Assembly: GCA_039105265.1 (NCBI GenBank)
Contig: JAPFFF010000038.1
Coordinates: forward strand, 1,240,001 to 1,304,000
Reading direction: 5' to 3'
Length of the DNA stretch: 64,000 nucleotides
From: Tritrichomonas musculus
Lineage: Eukaryota; Parabasalia; Tritrichomonadida; Tritrichomonadidae
Under the pieces are notes generated by a model. The model was given only the letters and a program-made list of their open reading frames with translations. It did no database searches and was not told the DNA's origin. The position numbers and the translations under genes are program-made. Below, piece after piece: positions 31,401-39,218 of the stretch. The stretch's first letter is position 1. The number at the start of each line of letters is the position of its first letter.

Positions 31401-31775
31401 ATCAAGTTCTCCTGTTATATGACCTAATGTACTTTCGATGTTGTGCTTATCACTGAGTGTGAAGTACTTGTGAGTTCCATCAAGTGCAATTGCTTTAACA
31501 ATAGGTCTTCCAACATTTTTCTTTTTATGTATCTGTCGTAGTGCTTCCGTAAATGCGTACCTCTTATCTTCATCTTGATTGATGTCTGTAGCAAAACCAA
31601 TACCTTGTCCTGCAGGAATCATGAGCTTCCTCATTTCTTCTTTAAATTTGTCTTTCTTTTGGTATTGTTTAGCACGTCGATTATATTCACGACGAAACTG
31701 TGATTTTGTATCAGCATAGACATCTCCAATAGCATCTAAAAAATTATCTTCAATGTCCTTGTTCATGTTTAACAT
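28491..31775 (-). CDS. polB: Polinton protein-primed DNA polymerase B
   Basis: The product of about 1094 residues carries the exonuclease motifs (YSDFETN near residue 427, FHNLKYDA, YCFKDC) and the polymerase motifs DFDAVSLYPS (near 722), LNSIYGKS (near 860) and YQDTDSM (near 952). Together these define a family B, protein-primed enzyme that copies the element from its inverted ends. The N-terminal 400 residues would hold the terminal-protein region and include an OTU-like patch (RDNCFVYA, then LFKDHYML). The ATG at 31775 (MLNMNKD) was preferred over the non-ATG upstream frame, and a TCACT initiator-like site lies just before it. Confidence 0.95.
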   Translation of the reverse strand: MLNMNKDIEDNFLDAIGDVYADTKSQFRREYNRRAKQYQKKDKFKEEMRKLMIPAGQGIGFATDINQDEDKRYAFTEALRQIHKKKNVGRPIVKAIALDGTHKYFTLSDKHNIESTLGHITGELDLSEDQSDTNPYISNMFIPVRYEVQFIDMNKTNDGVHFRTKMQDMDTHEIYDDEVEIDEDYRNTPEGSFFPYINLSPIDLSTYQIFHEVRKENYRDNCFVYACIQSGVFTHDEIDDLRFFVQTRAIPNNKIEEVAKKFKCNFSIIRIVEQPDKYKYETRINTRKKKWSVDFKREVNLILFKDHYMLNRKIPCTLFYLQHYEELDRTFAYMPFDKRCMIARLEKNGKTVKDYKHEGIKPITFFQKMFELHLFEEIKACEMDIINTTEYEHVNDYVSLEYNAEQSTRLIENNKKKQNTWSRIYYSDFETNSTVSPHIPYLNCTIFRDGANIHKISIQGEDCGQKLLNYLWSGSLTYFHNLKYDACFFINTPGWDTQITERSGTVLQIIMTLFEEGTRKVKKRLTFRNSYSIIPQALSKFATMFNLNVHKEVMAYKLYTQENIQRRIVDATEFQQQYIDENADKLSKAQLDANCKQIIENAKIANCYNDGKIDIIKYAIFYCFKDCIVLMKGMEKFNEDLKAVFKETKTDMYGVHDFISISAIGYCFAKKYGCFDGCYELSGKCQDFIQRCVSGGRTMTAGNEKQYIEGKIQDFDAVSLYPSAMYVMDGIPLGRPKVISQGTTHEQLMQYDTFFIEVNIKKLECKSKEPYKFGQVFTRNEAGSKIFGNFLVDHYYIDKVGLMDLFEFYDVEYELIRGYYFDEGFNKKINEFIEKLFNLRASYKKQKNPLEQTIKLLLNSIYGKSILKATKTETKTVPKSQLYKYLWRNYNFIKEVVEDANIDKCYVKKLKPINDHFNLPQFGASVLSWSKHLMNRVMATAEQAGIPIFYQDTDSMHVLEKDVPRIADLFQFKYHQPLIGKNMCQFHNDFDEFEGSQGEIHSRKLIALGKKSYLDILVDEQGNEGYHIRLKGIPKQVILNKCKRMDISVEELFERMHEGESMTFDLLDGSNAFRKSKTFQQTNLPKFARTLRFT

Positions 31776-31848
31776 AAAATAAAAGTGAAACGATAAAAAT
31801 AAAAACAAAGAAAAAGTAAAAAAAATTATTTTTTAGTTATGACCTATC

Positions 31849-32898
31849 TTATTGGGGGTAATCATCATCATCAACGACATTATCTTCGAGATATGGAAAA
31901 TGATATTGGAACTCATGTCCTTTCGACTTCGAGTCAGAGTTCCGTTCAATTTCGTTCTTCTCCATTGATTCACCAAATTGCTTAATGGCATTCAGCACTT
32001 GCTTCGGTGATTGCTTCTTTCCTTTTCTCTCGAAGCTGCATGCTTTGTCCAACTTCTCTTTCTCTTCTGGTGATAAGTATGGTCGAAGATGATAAATGCA
32101 ATTGGACAACTTCCATCCATAGGACTTGAACACGTTTATCATCTCTGGTGCTTTTTTCTTGTCATATGATTCAATAGCGTCCATCATGTTTCGAAGATAA
32201 TCAACTTCTACCATCATCAATCTCGATCTTGCCAACTTTTCAGCAAATGCATCATCTGTTGGAGGACCAGCTTGTTGAGCATTTTTCAGATCCGCCACGT
32301 CCTTCTTTAGATCGTGAATTTTGTTAATGTACTTCGCCACCTTTTTTGGAGCAAGTTCCAATTTCATCAGCTCGAGTGCGTATTCGTCGTTATCATCAAT
32401 GTCTTTCCTGAGTTCTTCAGCATTGTGATTTATGTCTTGAATGTTATATTCTACACCAGTCATTTTCTCCTCCAACTTCGTTAATCGTTCTTTCAAGTTT
32501 TCATTTTCTTCTATTAATTGTTCCATTTCTTCTCGAAAGTCGAATGGACGAACATTATCCTCCTTATAATCACTATTGGATTTCATATCATGAACACTTT
32601 TCGGTGGCTTATATGGTTCTTTGCGAGCTGGTGATGGTTCTTGTTCATGATCAACTTCTTCTTCTCCTTCTATCTTTGTTTCTTCTTTTGGATTGGAACC
32701 GAGTTTTTGATTCTCGACAAATGCAGATGGTCTAGCGAGAACTCTTGGAGGTGGTGGTATTTGTTGATTAGAAGGAGGTGGAGGAGGTGGAGGAACTTGT
32801 ATTATATTATATGAGCGAGGTGGTGGAAAGACTTTATTGGAAATTGGAACATATGGAACATATGGATTCTTCCTTCTTGCATCGTCTTCTTGCTTCAA
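31849..32898 (-). CDS. Polinton proline-rich coiled-coil protein
   Basis: The 349-residue frame begins with Pro-rich runs (VPPPPPPPSNQQIPPPPR). It continues into a charged coiled coil (NENLKERLTKLEEKM, about residues 130-160) and a helical C-terminal half with many Lys and Glu. No enzymatic motif is visible. Coiled-coil proteins of this kind are known in trichomonad Mavericks without a defined role. A scaffold or virion-assembly function is a guess. Confidence 0.6.
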   Translation of the reverse strand: MKQEDDARRKNPYVPYVPISNKVFPPPRSYNIIQVPPPPPPPSNQQIPPPPRVLARPSAFVENQKLGSNPKEETKIEGEEEVDHEQEPSPARKEPYKPPKSVHDMKSNSDYKEDNVRPFDFREEMEQLIEENENLKERLTKLEEKMTGVEYNIQDINHNAEELRKDIDDNDEYALELMKLELAPKKVAKYINKIHDLKKDVADLKNAQQAGPPTDDAFAEKLARSRLMMVEVDYLRNMMDAIESYDKKKAPEMINVFKSYGWKLSNCIYHLRPYLSPEEKEKLDKACSFERKGKKQSPKQVLNAIKQFGESMEKNEIERNSDSKSKGHEFQYHFPYLEDNVVDDDDYPQ

Positions 32899-32903
32899 TC
32901 TTG

Positions 32904-33254
32904 CTAATCTTGCTGCTTCTTCAATCTAGCTGCTTCTTCTTCTTGCTGCTTCTTCAATCTAGCTGCTTCTTCTTCTTGTTGCTTCTTCAATCGAGCTGCT
33001 TCTTCTTCTTCTTGCTTCTTCTTCAATCTAGCTGCTTCTTCTTCTTGCTGCTTCTTCTTCAATCTAGCTGCTGCTTCTTCTTGCTGCTTCATGATGAACA
33101 GTCGCATGGATTCGAGTTGTTCTGGGGTCATGTTCTTGAGCCAAACTTCTGTGGGTGGAGCTGATGGCGGATCTGATGGTGGAGCTTGTTGACCCGATTG
33201 CTCGATCGAGTCAAATAGACTAACATCGCTGTCTGAGCTGTAGTTGTATGACAT
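32904..33254 (-). CDS. Polinton protein with AARLKKQQEEE repeats
   Basis: The 116-residue frame starts MSYNYSSDSDVSLFDS, has a short Pro-rich linker, then about six copies of an 11-13-residue unit EEEAARLKKQQ forming a long charged helix. The DNA is a matching tandem repeat of CTTCTTCAATCTAGCTGCTT type (about 32905-33090). A TCATT initiator (complement at 33266-33270) lies 14 nt before the ATG. It sits directly before the coiled-coil frame at 31849-32898 and is likely related to it in function. Confidence 0.55.
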   Translation of the reverse strand: MSYNYSSDSDVSLFDSIEQSGQQAPPSDPPSAPPTEVWLKNMTPEQLESMRLFIMKQQEEAAARLKKKQQEEEAARLKKKQEEEEAARLKKQQEEEAARLKKQQEEEAARLKKQQD

Positions 33255-33265
33255 ACAAGTATAAA

Positions 33266-33270
33266 AATGA
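33266..33270 (-). promoter_or_regulatory. Host-type initiator before a Polinton gene
   Basis: TCATT on the minus strand lies 14 nt before the ATG at 33254, like the host genes in this window. Confidence 0.4.
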
Positions 33271-33444
33271 TCTATTTTCTAGTTGATATCACTAAATTTT
33301 AAATTTCGTAGAAAAACTCGAAGGTGGATATTTTTCTTTGAAAAAGTTACATTAACTATAAAAATTCAAAAATTGAATTAAAAAAAATAAAATATATTGA
33401 AATTTTAAAAAAATATATTTATTAATATCACTATTATTTTATTA

Positions 33445-33870
33445 ATGATGAATGAAGAAGAAGATAAAATAGAAGATATTTTACAAAAACAAACACCTCC
33501 TAAAGATCATGATTCATTCGACTACAAAATTAATATAAACATGTCGAAAAAAATATCTCAACTAAAAGTTGAAGATGATACATCAAATTTAAGAACGATG
33601 TGTGAAAATTATGCTCATGCTCTTGAAAATGATGCACATCGACTTCGAGCAAAACAAAAAAAGAGGTATGATGAATGGTTTGACAACCTCGAGAAAGATT
33701 GTTATCCTGCAAGAGACATTGTTAACTTGTACAACATGTTCTTTGGTCATGAACTATCTATTACTCGACTTGGTTTCGGGCATCTCGATGGAACAAAGAG
33801 ACACTTTACACATAAGAAAGTGAAAAGAAACAAGAAGTTCATCACAATGTACTACAAGAAAAATGAATAA
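33445..33870 (+). CDS. Polinton small basic protein, unknown
   Basis: The 141-residue protein has an acidic start (MMNEEEDKIEDIL), a helical middle (NYAHALENDAHRLRAKQKKR) and a strongly basic end (THKKVKRNKKFITMYYKK). The end may contact nucleic acid. A TCACT initiator-like site lies about 20 nt upstream. I do not recognise the family. Confidence 0.6.
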   Translation: MMNEEEDKIEDILQKQTPPKDHDSFDYKININMSKKISQLKVEDDTSNLRTMCENYAHALENDAHRLRAKQKKRYDEWFDNLEKDCYPARDIVNLYNMFFGHELSITRLGFGHLDGTKRHFTHKKVKRNKKFITMYYKKNE

Positions 33871-33902
33871 CTAAAAAAAAAGTTTTTTTTTTAACTACAT
33901 GT

Positions 33903-34209
33903 TTTTCCTCATAAGCTACCTTTTTCCTCATAAGCTACCTTTTTCCTCATAAGCTACCTTTTTCCTCATAAGCTACCTTTTTCCTCATAAGCTACCTTTT
34001 TCCTCATAAGCTACCTTTTTCCTCATAAGCTACCTTTTTCCTCATAAGCTACCTTTTTCCTCATAAGCTACCTTTTTTCCTCATAAGCTACCTTTTTCCT
34101 CATAAGCTACCTTTTTTCCTCATAAGCTACCTTTTTCCTCATAAGCTACCTTTTTCCTCATAAGCTACCTTTTTCCTCATAAGCTACCTCATTCTTCATA
34201 AGCTACCTT
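33903..34209 (+). repeat. 19-bp minisatellite, about 16 copies
   Basis: The unit TTTTTCCTCATAAGCTACC repeats head to tail, with one extra T in a few copies. Its right end runs into the last codons (KKVAYEE) of the minus-strand gene at 34189-34467, so the repeat seems to have grown out of that gene's 3' end. There are no spacers, so it is not a CRISPR array. Confidence 0.95.
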
Positions 34210-34467
34210 TTTGCTTTCATACGACATTATTTTTTCCTTCATACTTTGTATTTCTCTTTTCTTTCTTTCACGATATGCCTTTTGCTGTTGTTTACGTGCT
34301 TCATTTCGTTCTTCAACTGTTGCATACTTTTGCTTTCTACCACGTTTTTCTGTTGTTTCAGTTTTTGCAGTATCAATATTTTTGAGGTTGTTGTTACTCT
34401 TGGACTTCTTCAACTTCTTGATGATAGCTGTTTCCTTGAACTCACCCAAATCTAAATTTTGGCTCAT
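34189..34467 (-). CDS. Polinton bZIP-like basic protein
   Basis: The start is taken at MSQNLDLGEF (34467), giving 92 residues. It has a lysine-rich region, an AT-hook-like RGRKQKY, and a basic helix (ARKQQQKAYRERKKREIQ) followed by a short coiled coil (MKEKIMSYES). The layout resembles a basic DNA-binding helix with a minimal zipper. A role in controlling the element's own genes or in packing its DNA is possible but only inferred. Its stop lies within the minisatellite. Confidence 0.6.
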   Translation of the reverse strand: MSQNLDLGEFKETAIIKKLKKSKSNNNLKNIDTAKTETTEKRGRKQKYATVEERNEARKQQQKAYRERKKREIQSMKEKIMSYESKKVAYEE

Positions 34468-34531
34468 GATTTCATTCGAGAAAAAAAATTGAATTATTTT
34501 TGAAAATTGAATATTCGCAAACAAAATCACT

Positions 34532-34536
34532 TCATT
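34532..34536 (+). promoter_or_regulatory. Host-type initiator before a Polinton gene
   Basis: TCATT with its A 10 nt before the ATG at 34544. Confidence 0.4.
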
Positions 34537-34543
34537 TTTTAAA

Positions 34544-34915
34544 ATGTCGCGTTCTGGAAATGACTTCAAAGAATTCCAAAAACAGCAAAAGCTAGCTATC
34601 AAAAATGCTCATGTTGAAATAGCCAATGCTATTAAAGAGGTGATATTTCTGTTCAACCAAAAAATAATAAACTCGACATCATCTAATGTCTGCACCATCT
34701 ATGACCCTTTGATACAAGCAAACATGAACAAGATTGCTGAAGCACTTACTCAAATGAATCTCACTACCTGCGAGGTTTTTCATAAAAAGATTCCTCAATC
34801 TCCAACACCAAAATCTATTGGCTTTCACGTGCCTATAGTGCCTGACTCGCAAGAGACACAAGAAGAAGATGATGAAGATGAACAAGAAGCTTCATCTCCA
34901 AAAGACAAGGAGTAA
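34544..34915 (+). CDS. Polinton small acidic-tail protein, unknown
   Basis: The 123-residue protein has a helical front (FKEFQKQQKLAIKNAHVEIA) and an acidic tail (ETQEEDDEDEQEASS). It is divergent from the bZIP-like gene, with starts only 77 bases apart. No family is recognised. Confidence 0.6.
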   Translation: MSRSGNDFKEFQKQQKLAIKNAHVEIANAIKEVIFLFNQKIINSTSSNVCTIYDPLIQANMNKIAEALTQMNLTTCEVFHKKIPQSPTPKSIGFHVPIVPDSQETQEEDDEDEQEASSPKDKE

Positions 34916-34967
34916 GAGTAAAAAATAATTACTTCTAATTTTACGTTTTTTTATATATGTCTTTTTT

Positions 34968-35492
34968 TTATACTATGCAATATTTTAAGCATACATGATA
35001 ATTATTAACAAGCTCATTATATTCTTTATTATATACTTGTTTCAAGTCAATGACTACCTCTCCATTATCTTTAATAATCTTAATAGCATCTATTTTTCTT
35101 ATTGGATTGCTCTTAGCTGCACAACATCCAACATCTTCATTAAGTTGTACTTCAACCTCACTAACATGTAGTATTGCTTTGATGATGTTGCTAAGAGATT
35201 CAATAGGTACTATGATGCATTTCTTTGATATAATGTTAGCTAGTAGTGCTTTGTCTTGATTAAGTAGTATTTGTGCATATGCTTCAAGTATAACATTACG
35301 TACATCTGGTTCAACTTCAACAGGTTCTGTTTGCACTCCAATGTCTCTTGTAATAACAATGTCTTCCTTGCCATCATCTCTCTTATTAATAATAATGTTG
35401 TTGTTGATGTTTGATGTAGATGATGCAGCTGCTGATGGTTCTAAAGATACATTTGCTTGAACTCCATTGGTTGTACCCCTCTTCTTAATCAT
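34968..35492 (-). CDS. Polinton protein with an LC8-like GVQTE motif
   Basis: The 174-residue protein has a low-complexity start (SAAASSTSNINNNIIIN), then DIVITRDIGVQTEPVEVE, then a helical region (AYAQILLNQDKALLANIISK). The GVQTE stretch fits ligands of dynein light chain LC8 (hydrophobic residue, Gln, Thr, acidic residue, in a disordered acidic context). The same motif type occurs in the proteins at 42286-43857 and 44494-44841. The rest is not recognised. Confidence 0.6.
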   Translation of the reverse strand: MIKKRGTTNGVQANVSLEPSAAASSTSNINNNIIINKRDDGKEDIVITRDIGVQTEPVEVEPDVRNVILEAYAQILLNQDKALLANIISKKCIIVPIESLSNIIKAILHVSEVEVQLNEDVGCCAAKSNPIRKIDAIKIIKDNGEVVIDLKQVYNKEYNELVNNYHVCLKYCIV

Positions 35493-35513
35493 TTAGGTTG
35501 GGAAAAAATAGGC

Positions 35514-35960
35514 TTAAAGTACTAAGTCTAGCTGTTCTCCAATAAACATGTCAAATGACTCAATTTGATATTTCTGCTTGAGAGCATCGATTTTTGGTTT
35601 ATGACTTGTAGGAGCAGCTGCAATGGAGTAGTTGTAGTATTTGATTCCTTGATACTCTTGAGTGGTAGTGTTTCCATTTATGTAGAACTCTTCGAAATCT
35701 TCAGTTATTTTTCTCCTTGAGTTAGGCTTAATAAATATTGAGTCAAGATCAAGTTCTTTGAGCTTATCTGGATAAAATCTGTGGCACTTGTCTTTTACCT
35801 TGATTGAGACATAGAGTACTTTGCCTAAATAACTCCATTCTCCTGTTTTCATTGGGTACTTGTCACAAAGTATCGAGAAATTACATTGTTTAGTATTTGG
35901 AGCACATTTTGCGCGAAGTTCATTGACATAGTCATAGACGTTTCTTGTTGTCATTTTCAT
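35514..35960 (-). CDS. Polinton small protein, unknown
   Basis: The 148-residue protein has four cysteines near the front (KCAPNTKQCNFSILC) and a mixed alpha/beta pattern. It is in line with its neighbours at 34968 and 35985, separated by about 20-25 bases, so the three look like a tightly packed block. No family is recognised. Confidence 0.6.
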   Translation of the reverse strand: MKMTTRNVYDYVNELRAKCAPNTKQCNFSILCDKYPMKTGEWSYLGKVLYVSIKVKDKCHRFYPDKLKELDLDSIFIKPNSRRKITEDFEEFYINGNTTTQEYQGIKYYNYSIAAAPTSHKPKIDALKQKYQIESFDMFIGEQLDLVL

Positions 35961-35984
35961 CTGGATAAAAAATTCAATAAAAAA

Positions 35985-36419
35985 TTAATATATGTTATTT
36001 TGGGTAAAGATATGTTGGGTAGGTCCATATCGAATATCTTGTTTATTATATTCTCTTGCTCTACCTTGCATTGGTGGTTTCTCAGGCTTCTTAAGATATT
36101 TTGGTAAGAGAGGTACTGGTCTATCTTTTTCACCTATATGTCGATAAAAACCACCATCTGTAATACTAACAGGAGGTTCACGAACAGGTTTGGTTATATG
36201 TTCTCGAGTATCTGGAAATCTAACAGGGTCCTCATGTTCAATAATCTGGGTAGGTGGTCGATTAATATATGGGTTGAAGGTTACAGAATAAGTATTAGTA
36301 TTACTGAACACACCAAAATGTTGAAACTCTAAGTCCTTATTTTTCATGGTAGCTTCATTATACATCATACCTTCTCTTCCAACAATCTCAGCATGTGGGC
36401 TTCTATAATCATTCGACAT
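35985..36419 (-). CDS. Polinton small proline-rich protein, unknown
   Basis: The 144-residue protein is rich in Pro, Arg and His (PVREPPVSITDGG, LKKPEKPPMQGRAREY) with little predicted secondary structure. It lies 27 bases after the start of the capsid-candidate block and is probably a virion accessory, judged only from its position. Confidence 0.55.
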   Translation of the reverse strand: MSNDYRSPHAEIVGREGMMYNEATMKNKDLEFQHFGVFSNTNTYSVTFNPYINRPPTQIIEHEDPVRFPDTREHITKPVREPPVSITDGGFYRHIGEKDRPVPLLPKYLKKPEKPPMQGRAREYNKQDIRYGPTQHIFTQNNIY

Positions 36420-36446
36420 TTTTTATAAAATAAAATATACTTCTTT

Positions 36447-38129
36447 TTACTCAGGGGTTGTTAAATCATAAGGACCAATACGTACTGATGGTGGCATACC
36501 ATTTGGTCTAATCAAAATACTAATTGATATATCTGTTAATAAGCATAATAATGGAGGCGTATCTACTTCCTGTCTAAATGGATTATCTGCCTTTTGACTA
36601 CATATCAATTCGAAGTTAATAGGTGCAAGACTTGAAAGACCTTGTTGATATGTTCCATCTGTTTCAGTAGGAAGACCTATGAAGAATGAGGACCTATCAT
36701 TTGGATAATAGCCTGTTGTGTTTTCATTATATTGATACTCATTCGCTAAACTTGCAATAACCTCTTTATTAAATCCATTTTGCTCTCCATTCATGTTCAT
36801 TGCATTCTGGCAATATTCGAGGAACTCTGGATACTTACCATTCGTACCAAATGCTTTAGCAGGAATATTATTGTAATTACCACAATTCATATGAAATGCT
36901 TCAAACATAGGATTCTTGAAGTATGTCTTATGCGTATGCTTGAGTGGGAATAAGCAAAACATACTATCTACAAAATTCGGTGTAATTGTAATAGTTGCTT
37001 TATCTTGTTCATTATTAAGAGGTCTTGTACAAGTGTAAAATGACATTATCTGTGTTGGGAATGTAAGTGGATGTTGTGGGTTAGCATATCTTTGAACAAG
37101 TGCTGTATATACAGATTCATGAATACCAAAACAAGGTATAATACTCGCACATTCTTCAATGGAATAATCAACAACACTCCAAGTTCTCCAATCACTGTAA
37201 ATAGTTCGGTCAACTCTTGCCTTAGTATTGTTAGCTCCTGCGACTTCATATGCTCCTCCATGATTTTCACCAACAGGTGGAAGATTCTTGGGGTCATTAA
37301 TCTTATCCATTGCTATTTTTTCGGTACTTGTCCACATCCATATTGGTTCTCCAATAGGTCGAAATTCATTGGTAATTTCATCAACATTGAAGTCTTTCAT
37401 TATATGTGGATTAGCAACCAAGCTCTTTTCAAAACCAACTGGACAATATACCATACCAGCTGTTGAAAAGTAAAGACGTAATTCGATTTTACCTGCAAAT
37501 GCTGGTAAGTATTTGATATTAGATAAAGGTAGGAATCGTCGCAAATCAATCTTTAATCTAATTGTTTCAGTGACAGAAGTCACATCTTTGTTAAGATTTG
37601 CAACAAAACCACATCTCCTTCCATGAGTATCATTCCAAATATCCTTATGTCTTGCTTTACTATATATATCAGCTCTTTTAGTAACTTCATTTGCACAACA
37701 TGCAGTTAAAAAGGATTCTTCACATCCAAAGTTCTGGGTATAAAGCGTCATACCATTAGCTACAATTTCATACTTCTCAACAGCATCTCGAGCATCCTTA
37801 AAACCAAACCATACCTTACCAAAATTATAACCACTGACATTTTCTAAATCACTTAGAATTGGCTTGTCTATTTTTATCATCACTTTCATATCTGCTCGAA
37901 TAAATCCATTATATATATCAGCAGTATTATGAGTATTAGGAGATATAATACATGTTGTATAGGAACCACTCTTAATTGGTGGTGATGGTGAATACGAAGT
38001 TTGTGGATTTAATGAGTATGCCTTATTAGTATCACTAAGTGCTATGCAATTATCGACAACATCAAAGTAAGATGCAATCTGGGTACAAACCTCTGCTGAG
38101 GTTTTCATATAGGATTCCTTGTTGAGCAT
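36447..38129 (-). CDS. Polinton major capsid protein candidate (double jelly-roll)
   Basis: The 560-residue size, the beta-rich composition and the place next to the ATPase, integrase, penton candidate and protease fit the Polinton major capsid protein. Stretches such as DMKVMIKIDKPIL and ETIRLKIDLRRFLPLSN look like long strands of a jelly roll. The call rests on length, composition and order, not on a signature motif. Confidence 0.7.
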   Translation of the reverse strand: MLNKESYMKTSAEVCTQIASYFDVVDNCIALSDTNKAYSLNPQTSYSPSPPIKSGSYTTCIISPNTHNTADIYNGFIRADMKVMIKIDKPILSDLENVSGYNFGKVWFGFKDARDAVEKYEIVANGMTLYTQNFGCEESFLTACCANEVTKRADIYSKARHKDIWNDTHGRRCGFVANLNKDVTSVTETIRLKIDLRRFLPLSNIKYLPAFAGKIELRLYFSTAGMVYCPVGFEKSLVANPHIMKDFNVDEITNEFRPIGEPIWMWTSTEKIAMDKINDPKNLPPVGENHGGAYEVAGANNTKARVDRTIYSDWRTWSVVDYSIEECASIIPCFGIHESVYTALVQRYANPQHPLTFPTQIMSFYTCTRPLNNEQDKATITITPNFVDSMFCLFPLKHTHKTYFKNPMFEAFHMNCGNYNNIPAKAFGTNGKYPEFLEYCQNAMNMNGEQNGFNKEVIASLANEYQYNENTTGYYPNDRSSFFIGLPTETDGTYQQGLSSLAPINFELICSQKADNPFRQEVDTPPLLCLLTDISISILIRPNGMPPSVRIGPYDLTTPE

Positions 38130-38146
38130 TTTAGATGGAAAAAAAT

Positions 38147-38698
38147 TTACATCATATCTTCAAAGATGCGATTTCTCCTACCAATAGGTCTCATAGGTAT
38201 ATATTGAGGTTGTTGTTCTTCTTCATATTGTTGTGGCGGTTCTTCAGGAACATACTGTTGTCTTGGTTTACTCATCCTTTTATCAACAACCTCCTTTATC
38301 ATACGTCTCTGTTCTTTCTTCTCTCGACTTATCTTCATTTCTTCACCTAGTGATTTTAGCTGTTTTAGTATTTCCTCATTCACAGTAGGGTCATAAACTT
38401 GGCTTTGTTGAGTTTTTCGAGGTTTTGGAGGTTTTCGTGCAGCTTTCGAACTTATTGGCTTTCTTGGCTTTTCTTCAAGTTCCTCATGTTCTTCACTGTC
38501 TGAGTTTTCTTGAGTTTCTTCGTTATTTTCACTTTCTGAGTTTTCTTGATATTCTCGAGTTATTGGAGTTTTTCGCTGTTTTACAATATACTTGTCTTTG
38601 GTTTTTGTAGGTAAAACTTCCCAATCTGGGTCATCCCTTCCATTCAACCATTTATGAATAACTGCAAGTCTCTTAGAACCTGTTAGATGTTTTGACAT
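38147..38698 (-). CDS. Polinton charged protein, unknown
   Basis: The 183-residue protein has an acidic middle (SESENNEETQENSDSEEHEE), a Lys/Pro/Arg region (KAARKPPKPRKTQQ) and a Gln/Pro-rich end. It could be a DNA-binding core protein or a capsid-linked protein. It lies between the capsid candidate and the amphipathic protein, with 17 bases to the former. Confidence 0.55.
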   Translation of the reverse strand: MSKHLTGSKRLAVIHKWLNGRDDPDWEVLPTKTKDKYIVKQRKTPITREYQENSESENNEETQENSDSEEHEELEEKPRKPISSKAARKPPKPRKTQQSQVYDPTVNEEILKQLKSLGEEMKISREKKEQRRMIKEVVDKRMSKPRQQYVPEEPPQQYEEEQQPQYIPMRPIGRRNRIFEDMM

Positions 38699-38745
38699 TT
38701 AAAATAAACAAAAAAGTCCAAAAATTTAGTTTTTTTGAGTTTTCA

Positions 38746-39201
38746 TTAGATGTAGGTTCTCGCCCGATTGTTGGTAGTAAATTCACTCTCTTGTAATGAT
38801 CTAGACGAAAATGCTGGCTTTTCAAGAGGTGCTCCAACTGAATCACCTTTTGCAGATTTATTAATTGATGATAAGGCAGTTTTCACTTTTCCTTCTGGGA
38901 CATATTTTAATGCTGTGTCAGCTATATTTGCTATTTTATTTCTTGTACTATCGCTCAAGAAGCTTTCACCAAGACCTCTCGCAACTGAACCAATAACACC
39001 AGCATGCTTGGTTAATCCACCTGCTGAAGCATCTAATAGTTTACTTGCAAGACCTCCCGAAAAACTATCTGCTGCTCCCATTAATAACTTACCGCCTAGT
39101 CCTACTCCTCCTTTTATTATCTCTTGCCATGGAGAAAATTGTTGCTTTTTGGAATAATTTGGCTTCCAATAATCTTCTACTGAATGACGTTCAATTCCCA
39201 T
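38746..39201 (-). CDS. Polinton small Gly/Ala-rich amphipathic protein
   Basis: The 151-residue protein has a stretch of small residues and amphipathic helix (GGVGLGGKLLMGAADSFSGG, then VIGSVARGLGESFL) without a true membrane span. In layout it recalls adenovirus protein VI-type membrane-active minor capsid proteins, and it sits beside the ATPase gene. The comparison is by general character only. Confidence 0.5.
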   Translation of the reverse strand: MGIERHSVEDYWKPNYSKKQQFSPWQEIIKGGVGLGGKLLMGAADSFSGGLASKLLDASAGGLTKHAGVIGSVARGLGESFLSDSTRNKIANIADTALKYVPEGKVKTALSSINKSAKGDSVGAPLEKPAFSSRSLQESEFTTNNRARTYI

Positions 39202-39218
39202 TTTTAAAAAATAAAAAA

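Noticed and set aside
33903-34209. CRISPR-like regular array
   Set aside because: The 19-bp units abut directly with no spacers, and the unit derives from an adjacent gene end; this is a minisatellite in a eukaryotic element.
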